Of a stretch of 64,000 nucleotides of DNA, positions 1-12,704 are shown one piece after another. Source of the DNA: Cokeromyces recurvatus. Taxonomy: Eukaryota > Mucoromycota > Mucoromycetes > Mucorales > Mucoraceae. The position numbers and the translations under genes were made by a program. The notes under the pieces are model-generated. The model was not told the DNA's origin. It did not search any database and saw nothing but the letters and a program-made list of their open reading frames with translations. The stretch lies in assembly GCF_025118155.1 (NCBI RefSeq), contig NW_026251432.1, positions 116,011-180,010 on the forward strand, written 5' to 3'. The stretch's first letter is position 1, and the number at the start of each line of letters is the position of its first letter.

Positions 1-1531
1 GTATAAAAAAAAAATAAAATATTGTGTGTCAAGGGGAAAACTTATCTTTTTTTTTTTTTTTCTGAAGTCGTTTATGTGTATCTATTTCTGCAGAGCGGCT
101 TTAGTGAATTGCCAATGATCATTAATTTAAAAGCCGCACAATGCGTCACAGCTGGGCAATCATGTTTTCTCTAGTGAATATAGTATCTCGGACGATGTTA
201 GACGAATCAAAATTAATTTTCAAACGTTCAGCTTACCTTTTTTGGGTGAAGAAGAAACGAACGTTATTTGCTTCTACAAAATACTTGATGACGACCACGG
301 ACACTAATTAAGTCTTTTGAATTTTTGAAAATGTTCTTTGAAGCAAGACATTTCGTTACATGGATGGCAAGTTTGTATTTTCAAAATTATTAGATTCGAC
401 ATTTTATACCTTTGACGTTCGAAATTGGTCAACATAAACAAGTAAGAGATCACCAGATCTCTGTTTGTATTTAAGCTGTCGTCTAAAATACTTTAGTATC
501 ATCTGTTTGCAGACCGTAGAATTTGTTTGAGTCTTTGTCAAATATTTTGTTCCCAAAAGATATTATAGATAGCCCATATTGATGATAATGGAATTTTTCT
601 GGCTTCCAGTATTTATCGACTCTTCTAAATAAACAGCGGATGAGTATGGTAATCAACCTAATGTTATACTACCACTAACCTTTATATCTTTTGGAGTTGC
701 TTGTCTTTCGTCTTTAGCTTCTTGTACTTTCTTTTTCTTCTTTTCCTTTCTGTTCTTCGTGTTGTTTTCCCTTGACTTCATTCTATTTTCTACCACCATT
801 GATCAAAATGTTTACCATTTATTGTCTAGCTCTTTGTCTACCTTAGTATAGGTGAGAATGACTCTCTGCCGTTGAGGAACTATTGAGCTCTAATATTGCT
901 TTGAAGATGCCTTAATAGATAACTGACATACTGAAGATATGTCGAGAGATTAAGAGTCTTTGCCCCGTCGGCATATTTAATAGAATTGTGTTCATTTCTT
1001 CAGCGATCATTCTTTCCTTCTCTCATTTAATGATTTCCCAACAGCACTTGTATTTCTTCTTGTTTAGTTAACTTGTGGTTTAGACATTCTTTTGATCCTG
1101 TGCTTTTCTGACCGTCTTAGCTGCCATTTTGAACATGCAGTCCTACTCTCTACTTGTCGAACCACATCATTACGTTGTCTTCTCATCAAATTTGTGCCTT
1201 TTTTGGCTCAATCCTTTCATAATCTGCTGTACTTCTTTTATGCTTTGTACTAACTATATTATATACACGATTACTAGATATTGCTTTTATATCTTCTCTA
1301 TCTCATGTATCTAAACGAATAGATATTTACCATGTGACAACATCGATGCAAAATAGTTGCATTGACTACTTCTTTTTGTGTGATACCCAGGTTTGCTGCA
1401 GTCCTTGCATATGACTTTAGCTAAACAAGATGATATAAAACTTATTAAATCTTGTAAGTATACACTATATAATATTGTCTATAACTTTTTACCTTGTTCT
1501 TCTTCTATCTCTTCTCTTCAATTCGAAACTC

Positions 1532-1564
<33 letters not shown>

Positions 1565-1614
1565 CATGAATTCTTTCTTTAAACATTTATTTTATAAATA
1601 TATATTGCTAAAAG

Positions 1615-1656
<42 letters not shown>

Positions 1657-4109
1657 CAAAAGAAATAGTGATATGAAGATGTATAATGCTTGATCACATA
1701 GGATGAAATTGATAAAAACTGACAATATGTTGTGATTGATGGTTTTTTCTTAGCATGTAATTAAAGAGAAGATGTATGAGAGTATACTTATATAAGATGC
1801 TGAATGGTCGATATCATATGTGTATATATATATAATAACGTCATGAATTATTTTCTTACCACTGCTTCCATATATGTACACAAAGAATCCAAGTATTCAC
1901 AAACAGGTAATATAGTCGGTATACCCTAGCTTGAGATTAAAGAATTTTAGATGCTAAAGGCTGTAGGCTTTCATTTAATGAAATAATACTATATAATTGT
2001 TCTTTTATCTTAACATCAAACTCTCAACGGCGCATGTATATAAATATATATACATATATTCTTCACTGATAGATTATCTTATAAACACACACACACACAC
2101 ACATACACATACTTCCGTATACAAAAGTGCTGACGAGTTCATAATTGTTGCACGATCAATCGAATTGAACCCAGAAGAGATTCTCGAGTCATTGGCGCTT
2201 TATCTGAGCAAACACGATAAATGTCTCGCAGATTATCAGACCAGTTTTCATGTAATTCATTTTCAATACACATAGAATATATTATTTTGCAGTAATGTAG
2301 ATATTTCTTGGCCTTTCTTTTAGAGACATAAAAAATACTCTGATGATAGTCATATCTCATTCACTCTTTTGTCTGTTTCACGTGAAATATTACAGAGACA
2401 TTTTAACATACACACTCTTGCTATTTAAGAATGAAAAAGTGACAAGTCAATAACTAAGTATATCATTGCAAATTTTGGAAGCAGTTCACCATTTATATAA
2501 ACCCAAATTCGGACGTAGTACATTTATCTAGAATATAATCCCTCCCCCGTGGGGGGGGGCAAGCTCAATAAATTGGTTTAAAGTAGCATGAGTTTTTGAG
2601 TAGAAGAAAAGTATATGTACTATGTAATGAGCTTATTATGAAACCACAAAACTTCTTGGCAATAGTAGTGATCATACTAATGTAATATTTCAACCTGGGC
2701 GCATACAAACCCCTTTCTTCATCCATCAACAACTAACAGTCGAAAGTAAAAGACAGCAGCATTCAAACTTCATAAAAAAAATGCTACCTAATAATAGCTT
2801 CTAGTGTACAAACATACGTGCCTTTAAATGGATAAGCTGAATATCTAACCACCACAACAGTGGGCAAGAGTCCTTTATTATATTTCAGGTTAAAAAGTCT
2901 GAACATTAACCACTCATTTGTCTGAAACTAATGTTTTTTTTTCCAAAAAAAGGTAAGCTGAACATCTGGTTCTATCGCTGGCCAGTTATGTGTACCATTC
3001 TACAGGAAATAGATTATTTAATGCACGATAAACTACCCCCTCCACTTCTTGATCCAGGCAGAAAATTACTCAACTGGTTGTCTCTTTAAACTTGTTAGCA
3101 ATATTCCCCTTTCTTTCTCACTTTCTCTTCTTCCTTTCCTTTACCTTTTTACCTCTTGTCCCATAAGAGGGTTTTTAGATACTTTTTTCACATAATTTGA
3201 ACTGACCTGGGCAATCCAATATAATAAAGATATTATGTGCCCATAGGTCGCTTTTTAAATTTTAATTTATAAAAATAATAAAAAAAAAAAAATGTTTAAA
3301 CGTAAGCTGAACATCTGAAAATTAATTTTGATTCGTCCAAAGAAACATCTTCCGATACTACGCATCAGGATTTAACAGTCCCAAATCTGTATTTTAAAAC
3401 TGTCAAAGGAGCAGCAACAAACAGTGATATGAATGCACTCTTAGGTCTTTGTATTGTTGGAGGAAGAAATTGTTTAAATTATGAATAGAATATTCAACTC
3501 AATGGTTCTTTTATCATTATATGATACACCATGATCTATTTGTAATGATTTTATTTAAGCCAGTATGTGTTCACTTATGTAATTAGTCAAGAGGACATGA
3601 TAAGAAAAAGACAATTATAATAGGCATGTAAATCATTTCTATTGAAAATCAAATGTTTCTCCTTCTTTCTTTACTGTAATGACTATAAGGCATTCATTGC
3701 TAAAGTCGCTGAGTTTAATACATTTGATATATTGAAATGGCGGAACCTTTTTGAAATAAGAGTGTAGACTTGGATGTGATCATTTTTTAGAAGATATAAA
3801 ATAATATATAACTAAGTGAAATATTTTATAATTTATTGATTCACAACAGGAGGTTAAATATAGTTCATAATTGTCATTGTTTTCAATTATTTTCAATTGT
3901 TTATTATTTACTAATAAGAAAAATATATATTAAAATTATGTAAGTCACGTGAGTTTTGTTGCTCTGTTGTATTTATATGAATTCAACCAATTATTATTAC
4001 TTCAAATTTCAAATTTCATTTTCTTTTTTTTTTTCATTTTCTATATTTGTTATAGTAAAGATACAGATCTCTCTCTCTTTTTTTTTTTTTTTTTAAATAA
4101 TCATTGCAA
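1..4109. other. Gene-poor AT-rich region with decayed coding scraps
   Basis: I see no intact gene here. The stretch contains homopolymer runs (for example A40 at 1615-1654), an AC microsatellite near 2083-2102 and a G9 run near 2552. Short reading frames look protein-like but have no convincing start, partner exons or family: 1997-2275 (+), about 670-799 (-, lysine-rich), 2955-3089 (+) and about 3305-3487 (+). The 2955-3089 frame resembles another scrap at 30557-30676 on the other strand (separate entries). I infer old, decayed mobile-element or gene material. Confidence 0.55.
2955..3089 (+). pseudogene. Decayed coding fragment sharing a peptide pattern with 30557-30676
   Basis: Read from 2955, this frame gives a 44-residue stretch with the segment LNIWFYRWPVMCTIL, then PPPLLDPGRKLLN, and then a stop. 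A fragment on the opposite strand at 30557-30676 has the matching order VSIWFTLWPILCTIL then PPPSADPGCKLLN. Two diverged copies of one peptide indicate a dispersed family, probably a mobile element or multicopy gene. I do not recognise the family. No start codon or neighbouring exon can be supported. Confidence 0.4.
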
Positions 4110-5473
4110 ATGTCTTCGGCTGCAAATATTCTTCAAAAACAATTAAAAGGTTTAAACTAATTGAACATTTATTCATTACTAATAATAAAAAAAAAAGTAA
4201 GCTTACTTACTTGTTAAATAGAATTAACAAAGAATCCAGTTCCGGGTTTTGTAGTCGACCTTAAAGACGATAATATCTTTGAATGGTAAAAAATAAAATA
4301 AAATAAAATAAGATATAGCATTAATTAATGCCAACTTTTTTCTTTTTCTATTATGAAAGGGATGTTGCACTTATTGGGTCACCTAAAACAATGTATGAAG
4401 GTGGTTATTTTAAGGTACTATCAAATTTAATATGTATAAAAATATTCCTTGTTTATTTTTGGCCCTTTTATATGTATATAATAGGCAACTATGACGTTCC
4501 CTGATGATTATCCATTCAATCCACCTACATTTAAATTTAATAACGAATTTTATCATCCTAACGGTAAGGTTTTATATAGAAATAAATTTCATATTAAAAA
4601 GAAAAGAAACTTATTTTGTTTTGGCTTAGTTTATCCTGATGGAAGACTTTGTATTTCAATTCTTCATCCACCTGGAGAAGATCCTATTAGTGGTGAAAAG
4701 GCAGAGGTAACATTCTTTTATACATAAATATATAATTATCTTTTTGTTTGTATTTATTTAATATATATGTATATATATTTATATATTTTTTTATGTGTAT
4801 AGGAACGTTGGAATCCTACACAGGTAAATGAAATATAGGAGAGAAGAAAGGATTGTGAATTCCTTAATGACTTTTTTTTTTTTTTTGCTGTGTTTTTTCT
4901 TTTCTTTTTTTTAGTCTGTAGAAAGTAAGTTTTGAAAAACCAAAAACAAAGGCTATTTTTTTTATTGTTAAAATTTATGCAAAAATGTAATAGGTGTACT
5001 GGTATCCATTATTTCTTTACTTGCGGACCCTAATTGTTCAAGTCCTGCAAATGTAGATGCTGGAGTAAGTAAATTGTGGATTGTTTAACAATAAGAATGA
5101 TTACTGATGGTTTTTTTTTTATAATAGGTTGCTTATAGAAAGAATCGCGAACAATTTAATGCTATTGTGCGAAGTAAGTAAATGTTTTGTGTCATTTTTT
5201 ATTTTATTTTACAAACATTTTATATTAGAACAAGTGGAGGCATCAAAAAAGGATATTCCTCCTGGATTTAAAATGCCTAAATCAGAACAAGACTTTATGC
5301 CAGCAGCTCCACCAGAAATAGAAGAAGATGATAACTTGTAAGTCTTTTATATATGTAAAGAGGGATATGTAAATATAATAATTAACTGTATGAACCTTAG
5401 TTGGTATGAGTCTGGCGATGACAGTGATTTTGGTGTAGATGATGATGATTATGATGATGAAGATGAGGACTGA
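4110..5473 (+). CDS. CDC34: Cdc34-type ubiquitin-conjugating enzyme E2 (UBE2R family)
   Basis: E2 enzyme that takes activated ubiquitin from E1 and, with SCF cullin-RING ligases, transfers it to substrates such as cell-cycle regulators. I can join 11 exons in frame: 4110-4149, 4222-4285, 4360-4414, 4485-4563, 4630-4706, 4803-4823, 4915-4924, 4994-5064, 5128-5173, 5229-5337 and 5401-5473, giving about 214 aa. Exon 7 is only 10 nt. The fold is clear: YEGGYFKATMTFPDDYP, the HPN motif, active-site Cys in GRLCISILHPPGEDP, and the loop after it that marks the Cdc34/UBE2R and UBE2G groups. RWNPTQSVESVL and SPANVDAGVAYR follow. The acidic Asp/Glu-rich C-terminal tail, which in Cdc34 docks to the cullin, separates it from UBE2G. 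Start: first ATG giving the usual short N-terminus. Confidence 0.9.
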
Positions 5474-8400
5474 TCCTAAATACATATACATATATATTTT
5501 TTTGAGACATTATATAGAAAGATATATATATTTATTTTAATAAATTTTTTTCCCTTTACATAATATTGTTAGTTATTTACAAAGAAATAGGTTCACAGCA
5601 ATAGGATTGGTTTTTTTGATTTGGATTCTTACTATATACATATATGTATATATATATTGTTTGTTTCAAGTAATTGGCAGAGGATAAGAAAGAATACATA
5701 ATGTAAGTTACTAGAATCGTTTTATTATGCTTTGTTTGGCGATTGGATGCATGAGTGTTATTGTCCTAACTTGTTTGAAATTTTCAAGTATGTACAATAA
5801 GATTTGGATGAAGAAAAGATATAATATATTTACAACGTTTCTGAAATTGCAATTTCTGACTTTATTGAGAACGAGGATGAAGCATGTCAGAGAAATAAAA
5901 GAATTAGAGATAAGCTGAAAGTTTCTTTCAGAAGCTCTAAGGATAATAACAAAAAATAAATAGACTTCTTGTATTATGAGTTGCTTATGTAAAATATGTT
6001 TCATAAATAGGTGTAACGTTACATAAGCCTATTTGACATAACCAAAAGGTACGATGAATAGTGTCGCTAATTAAAAAGCATTTTTTTTTTCAGCAGTTGT
6101 CGCTTTTAGGAAAAGTGTATTGTCGCATCAGATTAGCTTAACTTGTCGTACCGTCTTCCTCTTCCTAAGCTCTTTTTTTTTGGTTTGAGTTATGGAAAGA
6201 TCTTTTTTTTTATTACAAAGATGGGCGCGATAACCTGTACAACGAGAAGGGTACGAAAGTTTATGATCCAATGGAGGGGTGGGGTAGGTGTTCTAACTGA
6301 GATAACCCAATTCAAATGTGGTTCTTGAAAGATTAATCCGATTAAAGCACTTGGAGAAGAAAAAAATTAAAACCGCCTGAGAAGATTGCTGTAGAAAAGA
6401 TAGCTAAAGCAATGCTAATTAAGCCAGCAAAGAAAGAATATGGAAAGTACAGTGACAGGCAACGAGAGTACTTTATTGACAGACAGAATGATTGAAAGCG
6501 CTCATGAAAGAGGTCTAGCTTACCCGGCTCGCAAGAGGACTGGGGATCGAACCGTATGTGGCTCAAAGATGATGGAAAATGTACAGAGAAACGGAAGAAG
6601 TGCCTTACAAAAAAAAAAGTCTTCTATAAGTTCTGGTCCTTCGTCTTCTTTCACCGACGATCACAATGACTTTTTGAGGAATCTAGTGGATGATGACCCC
6701 TCCCCTCCCCAGCTTGCTGTCAGTCATATAGTGGGGAGATTGGTTGAACATTTCGAAAACCTTTGTTGTATGTTTTAAGGATATTAAAAAGACAAAGTAA
6801 ATGGTAAGGCGCAGGTACTTTTTTGAACGCAATAAGATGAAGAAAGAGAAACAGGGAAAGACAAATCTGTATAGTTTTATTAAGTGGAATAATATAAAAA
6901 TTGTACAAAGAAAAATGATATGGAAAAATGACAAGAGCTATTTATATGTTTTTTTTTTTAAATAGAAAAGTAGGGAAAAAAAAGTCAACACTAACCAGTT
7001 TCATCGAAACACCTCTCTATCGAAAGCAGAAGCAAAAGAAACTTAAATAGGATATTGCTTTCAGATCGCAGATGTAGAAAGCCAAAATGAAAGAGGTAAA
7101 ACAAGTCAGATAATAAGGGGTCCTAACCTGCAGATTGCTCTGACTCTTTATGATATCCATCATCAAAAAGATGACATGAAAAGTGGCGACTATCCTGTTT
7201 GAGAGGATTTTGAAGATTAGGAAATAAAAAACATTAAAGTTATTAGCTAAAGTAATCTTTTTATGGTAGCCAAATAAGAAAAAAAATCCGTGAAAAAGGA
7301 GCAAAACAATGAGAGTTTATGGGATATTTCTATCAAGATATTAGATAATAATAAAATCAACGAGAATAAATAATAGTTATAATATTGAATGACAGCTGTC
7401 TACTATATAAGTGCATTTGAAATTAGAGAAGAATTAGAAGAGTATTTATTATGGCCAAATAATCTTTTGCATAGTTAATAATGTGTAGAATGTTCTTGAA
7501 TTCATAAATCATGATGAAGAGATATATAATCAAGTTGAAAATTCCCTATCTGTAGATTATTTATCTAGATACTTTTCTAATGTGGGAGAGGGGAGGTAAA
7601 TAAAGAGCAATTTTACTTTGATTACCTTGTTTTGGTAGTTATAAAAAAAATTATATGATGCCAGATTGTGGCATGAGAAACTCTTTATAAAATGTTTACG
7701 GCAGTTTGCGAACGGCAGCCGCCTAATTCTATTATGTTTTCTTTTAAAGATTTTTAAATACTTGTTATAGCTGAGGTGTATAATTTTAAGGAACTCTATT
7801 ATAAAGAATAATGTAAATCTCACAGCTTAAACTGCTTGTCCTATTGGCTAAAGTACCAAGAAACCTCAGCAACATCAAGACAATTGAGTATGTACCACTA
7901 AAGAGAGACTTAAGGGCAATTTTGTTTGTGACTAAAAGCGGCAGGGCGAATATACTAAAGCAATTGCTAGATTTAACCATAATTTGAAAAAATAAAAAAA
8001 TAAATAAAGAAGCCAGTCTTCTCTTCACTCGAAACCTTCTCAAAATTCCATCTAATATTATGGCATTTTTTTTTACCACTACGTTTATAGCTTTTTCTAC
8101 AGTAGATATTGATCCCTGTCTCATCATTCTAAATGATATCACTTATTTTTTAAAGCATACGTCTAAACAGTAGGCACCAAGCGATGATTATATCAAAATC
8201 GAGAATAATTGCTCTAGTCCTATTATTCAAGCTTTAACGTTGTTGGCACTAGCTGTATACATTATTATCTTGGACAATAACTCAAGTTATATCACTCATT
8301 CATAAAAAAAAGGTTCTACTTTGGATCCGGTCAACTTTCGTCTGATTAGTTTTACCTTTGTTTCTTGGGAAAACACACACACACACACATTTTGTAAAAT

Positions 8401-9418
8401 GCATCTACTAATAATCTCTGGTACTCTAAACACTGCCCAAAGAAGTTTTCTTTTTATGAATCCCATAGTTTATTAGACCAAACACTATAGTTAACAAGAA
8501 TATGTACCATTTTCCGTTGATATCATCATTTTTATGCGAATTCTAGCTTTTCTTAATATTAAACATGTCTATAAACAACGTAGACCGTACTTTTTCTTTT
8601 TCTTTTTTTTTTAAAAAAATAATAACTTATTGTATACTTTCCTTGGGGAGGAGGGGTTCTCCAATATCATTTTCAATAATGTTCATATTGAAGTAGTAAT
8701 GGTTAAATAACACCACTTCTTTACCGTTTTTTCCTCGCCAGTTATAGAAAATTCTTTTGCCATTTTTTTTATTCCATAAATGTATATAAATGAATGATCA
8801 TCCTTGTTAAGGCCAATATCAATTGATATTCAAGAAATTAAACAATACCATGTCGATAAATTTATACATATTTTTATTATTATTATATATGAATAGCAGC
8901 GTCCGCCCGCAATAATGACATCTCTTCGATAACTCTTCAAAGACTGTAATTGATATCAAGTAGTATTGATGGAACCCTACCAAGCGCGTTGTTACTACTC
9001 CTGGGTGCTCCCTTCATCCATAATAATAACTTTACCCTCCCCTCCCCTCATGGTTATTTTCATCATAAACTAGCTTGCTCACTCGTACTCTTTCTGATTT
9101 TCATCTTGGTTATTAATTAAAGTTTGATTACTCTTTTCTTTTTTTTTTTTTTTTTTTTCTGAACTGGCTAAAACAATGTAGCAAATCTGAATTGATCATG
9201 TGCTATCTACTGACCATTTTTTATAAATGTATATATTTTTATTTATTAATTATAACATGAAACCTGTTATATTTTAATTTCCAATTACTATTACAAACTA
9301 CCCCGAATATTAATAATAACAGGGTCTCTCCAATTTCCAAAATGGAACAAACGAAAAAAACAAAAAAAAAAAAAAAAAAAAAAAAAGTTTCATAATTACA
9401 TACAAAAAAAAAAGTTTA
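5474..9418. other. Gene-poor region between the E2 and casein kinase genes
   Basis: No intact gene is visible. The only recognisable content is the transposase fragment at 6215-6775 (separate entry). The remaining frames (7017-7304, 7557-7823 and 7786-8142, all minus) have transmembrane-like composition typical of AT-rich noise. Poly-T and poly-A tracts and an AC repeat at about 8373-8390 are present. Confidence 0.5.
6215..6775 (+). pseudogene. Decayed N-terminal part of an IS630/Tc1-mariner-like transposase
   Basis: Broken plus-strand frames follow the order seen in mucoralean IS630-like transposases. First comes a leader with GTKVYDPMEGWG (about 6250-6285). A helix-turn-helix region with KYSDRQREYFIDR and MIESAHERGL follows at about 6440-6520, then GIEP..AQRWWKMYRETEEVP at about 6545-6605, split by frameshifts. 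Last is a linker with LRNLVDDDPSP (about 6672-6704). The catalytic DDE part is not recognisable downstream. Several stops and at least two frame changes mean it cannot be functional. The family assignment comes from remembered sequence patterns and should be tested by search. Confidence 0.5.
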
Positions 9419-9636
9419 TTATTGACATAAACCACAAAACAATTTCTTCCAAAAACCACTTGATGACTCTTTTGAACTAAATCTTTGTTCTTGATAATCT
9501 TGTGTTTGTTGTGTTTGCTGCTGTTGTTGTTGTTGTTGTTGCTGTTGCTGTTGTTGTCGTTGCTTGGATACGTCTTGTTGCTGTCGTGTATTATAATTAT
9601 TATTATTATTATTGTTATTATTATTATTATTACTAC

Positions 9637-9670
<34 letters not shown>

Positions 9671-10205
9671 GTCAATAATTCTTTTGTTTGTTGTATGCTG
9701 TTGACGTATATTTCGTTTAGATACTGTTTGCCATCCTTTTCCACTATTCAATAACATCCAATCATATACTCCATCATCTTGTTCACCTGATTTTTCAATC
9801 ACTTTAGAAAATAGTCCACGTAAAAAGTCATAGTCGGGAGTTTCTTCAAATCCTAATTTACGTACATACTGAAGATAGATACCAAATTCCTCTGCAGAAA
9901 AAAAAAATTAGTTTTGCATTTATTTGAATTTAAAATTTTATTTTACCTGGATATCCATCACATAAATCTTTAATGGCAGTTGTTTGTTTCTTCTCTCCAA
10001 TCTTTTCATATTTTTGTTTATTTGTAGCTGCTTTAAGCCCTTGCCATGGTAAAGAGCCTCTTAAGAAATACATGAAAACATGACCTAGTGATTCCAAATC
10101 ATCACGTCTAGATTGTTCTAAATAAATATGAATATTATATATTATAAATAAATAAATATAAATATATGTGTATAAATATAAATATATATGTGTATATAAA
10201 TGTAT

Positions 10206-10242
<37 letters not shown>

Positions 10243-11078
10243 TATATAAATGTATATACCTCTGCCTAAATGGGTATTTATACTCATGTATCTAGCAGTT
10301 CCAGATAAACTCTTTCTTTCACGGTAGGGAATATGTTGCTTTGTTTTTGGATCTCTATATAGTTTTGCCATACCAAAATCTACAATAAATATTTGATTTT
10401 CTGTTTCTGTTCCAGGTTTACCAATTAAAAAATTATCAGGTTTAATGTCTCTATAGATTAAATTTTTTTCATGAATCGTTTGAACTCTAGTAAGCTACAT
10501 TTAAAAGAAAAAGAAAAAAAAATTATCAAGTCATTCAAGTATTCTATATACGTTATAATTTTTACCATTTGTTTAGCAAGCATAGCTGTTGTCTTTATAC
10601 TAAATCGTCTTCCACATGTATCAAACATATCCTCTAAGCTGGGTCCTAATAAATCAATCACTAATATATTGTGTAATCCTTCTTGTCCAAAATAATAAGC
10701 AGTTGGAATACCCGCTATTATTATTATTATTATTATTATTGACTGTTATCTAAATGGCTTCTTTTTTTTTAAAAAAAAATCTATGACTTACTAGATCCTG
10801 CCATAATTTTATAAGTTCGATACTCATCTCTTAATTGAGGTGCATCACTCTTTCTAGGTTCAAACTTGATAGCAACGGGTTGATTATTAAGTAAATTAAT
10901 GCCTATTCAAATATGTGTAATTATTATTATTATCATTCTTATATAATTCGTCTTTGTCATTACCTTCATAAATAATACCAAAACTTCCTTCGCCAATTTT
11001 CTTTCCTACTTTATAATGAACACCAACAACATTATGTGAATTGCCTGGACTAGCAGCTGCTGCAGACGAAGTAGGCAT
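9419..11078 (-). CDS. Casein kinase 1, Yck1/2-like (plasma-membrane type)
   Basis: Serine/threonine kinase of the fungal Yck group, which acts at the plasma membrane in nutrient sensing, endocytosis and morphogenesis. The first exon (10964-11078) encodes [16 protein letters not shown], the glycine loop. Later exons give [19 protein letters not shown] (catalytic Lys), [27 protein letters not shown] (catalytic loop), [20 protein letters not shown] and [17 protein letters not shown] (CK1 substitute for APE). The order and wording match the Yck1/2 class. The C-terminal tail has long Asn and Gln runs from a compound trinucleotide repeat (about 9515-9670) and ends in [11 protein letters not shown]. 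The two cysteines are plausible palmitoylation sites, although the classic terminal CC is absent. Introns are short and AT-rich. The start ATG at 11076-11078 precedes an Ala/Ser-rich leader. Confidence 0.92.
9515..9670. repeat. Compound trinucleotide microsatellite coding for poly-Q and poly-N
   Basis: Plus-strand TTG/CTG units are followed by ATT/TAT units inside the last exon of the casein kinase. On the coding strand they give an uninterrupted run of Asn codons and then Gln codons. The same repeat creates false poly-Ile and poly-Leu frames on the other strand. Length polymorphism between strains is likely. Confidence 0.85.
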
Positions 11079-12661
11079 TCTTTTTTTATATTTGTATTAG
11101 TTTCTTTATTTTATTAGATGAAGAAAAAAAAAGTTAAAAAAAAGAAGGAAAGAAAGAAAGAAAGAAAGAAAGAAAAAAGAAAAGAAGAAAAAAAAAATAA
11201 TAATAATATGAGAAAGACAAAAAAAGAAAGAATAAATAAATAAAAAAAATAAAAAGCCAAATTAAAAATGAAAGATCGCTTTCCTAAAAAGGAAGTTGTT
11301 CGAGTTTTATTGTTGGATACAGTTTGTGTTAGACAAATAAGCACGATTCATAGTTTATTATTACACTCTTTGTCACAAGAAAGTGTCGTATATACACATA
11401 TTATTTTGGAAAAGAATGTCGTCGTGTACTTCAAGAAAATAGTGTTGTGCTTTTTCAAAAAAAAAAAAAAAAAAAAATACTGCATATACTAAATTTTGCA
11501 ATGCATTTTTTTTTTCTTCTATTAATTATGTGCGGGAATTGAGCACAAGTGATTTATTCATTAAAATTCGCCATGTGTATAAAGTGTAAAAAAAAAAATT
11601 ATTTATTTTATTTTTTGAAGCAAAGAAGTGAAAAAGGAAAAAAGTAAAGGAAAGTACTTGAGTCATCTTAAATGTGTTTGTAGCCTTTGCATGAAAGGCG
11701 AAACCAAAAATAATATCGACTACAGTGTTTATGACTCGATTAGTCATATTATGATTGAGTTATAACGCTTGCTGTAAAAAAGTATTCACTAAATTCTCTA
11801 ACATGCTAATCTAGATAATGAGTTGGGAAGTTGTTAAGGTAACATATTTCAGAATATATGAAACAGGATCAAAAAAATGATGATTGGTGGGATCATTGTA
11901 AATAAGAATAGGACCTAAGGCATTGTATGATGTGAGGATATGCTATTGATATGAAGAAAACTTAGGTAGTCATCCTAAAAACACTATTATAAAAGACGAC
12001 ATTGTTCAATAGTGTATATGGAAAGACAGAGGATAGGATTCATGGATAGAGTTGGACAATACATAGATAATAATTTACTGTGTTTAAGATTCAAAATCTA
12101 TATTCCAGCAAGCAACGACTAGAGAAAGGTCCATGTATTTGCGTCCCATCATAAATAAGAATTAAAAAAAAAATACATCTTGGAGCATAAAATCTGACCT
12201 TAAAGCTCGGGCAATAGATATTTGTACATTTGTTCAAGTGTGACTGAACCGCGGAATCCACTTGTTTCTACAATGAGGGACTGATATCACCAGTGTTACA
12301 GATACTAAGATTACCAAAAAAAAAAAAAAAAAAGAAACGACGCAGCGGTATTAGTTATGCAGTGCTGGCCAATACAACACTGGTTTCCTATGTTTCTACA
12401 AATAAAGCAACTAGTGACTCTAATGATCGTTTAGAGCTTATCAAAGAAAAATAGACAAGCTTAGAGTAGGATACCATTTATTGAGAAAGGTGAAAGAAGA
12501 GCAAGTGCACAAAAGAATTATGATTTCAACTGAAACAAAATGAACTATTTGGCGTCAACAGCAAAGTTGCTCTTTTAAATCTAAAAGAATACCAGTAACT
12601 ACAATACACGTTCTACACTTTCTGATTTCATAACATTCTTACTTTTATACAGTATTCAATC

Positions 12662-12704
<43 letters not shown>

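Noticed and set aside
6535..6560. GGATCGAACC as a tRNA T-loop
   Set aside because: No matching acceptor stem, anticodon arm or A box was found nearby; it lies in transposase-like coding sequence.
9310..9754. Poly-Ile, poly-Leu and mixed frames over the kinase 3' end
   Set aside because: They are other-frame readings of the trinucleotide repeat in the kinase gene.
11268..11492. Possible gene divergent from the casein kinase
   Set aside because: It has no recognisable family, ends in a poly-Lys run from an A tract and has no partner exon.
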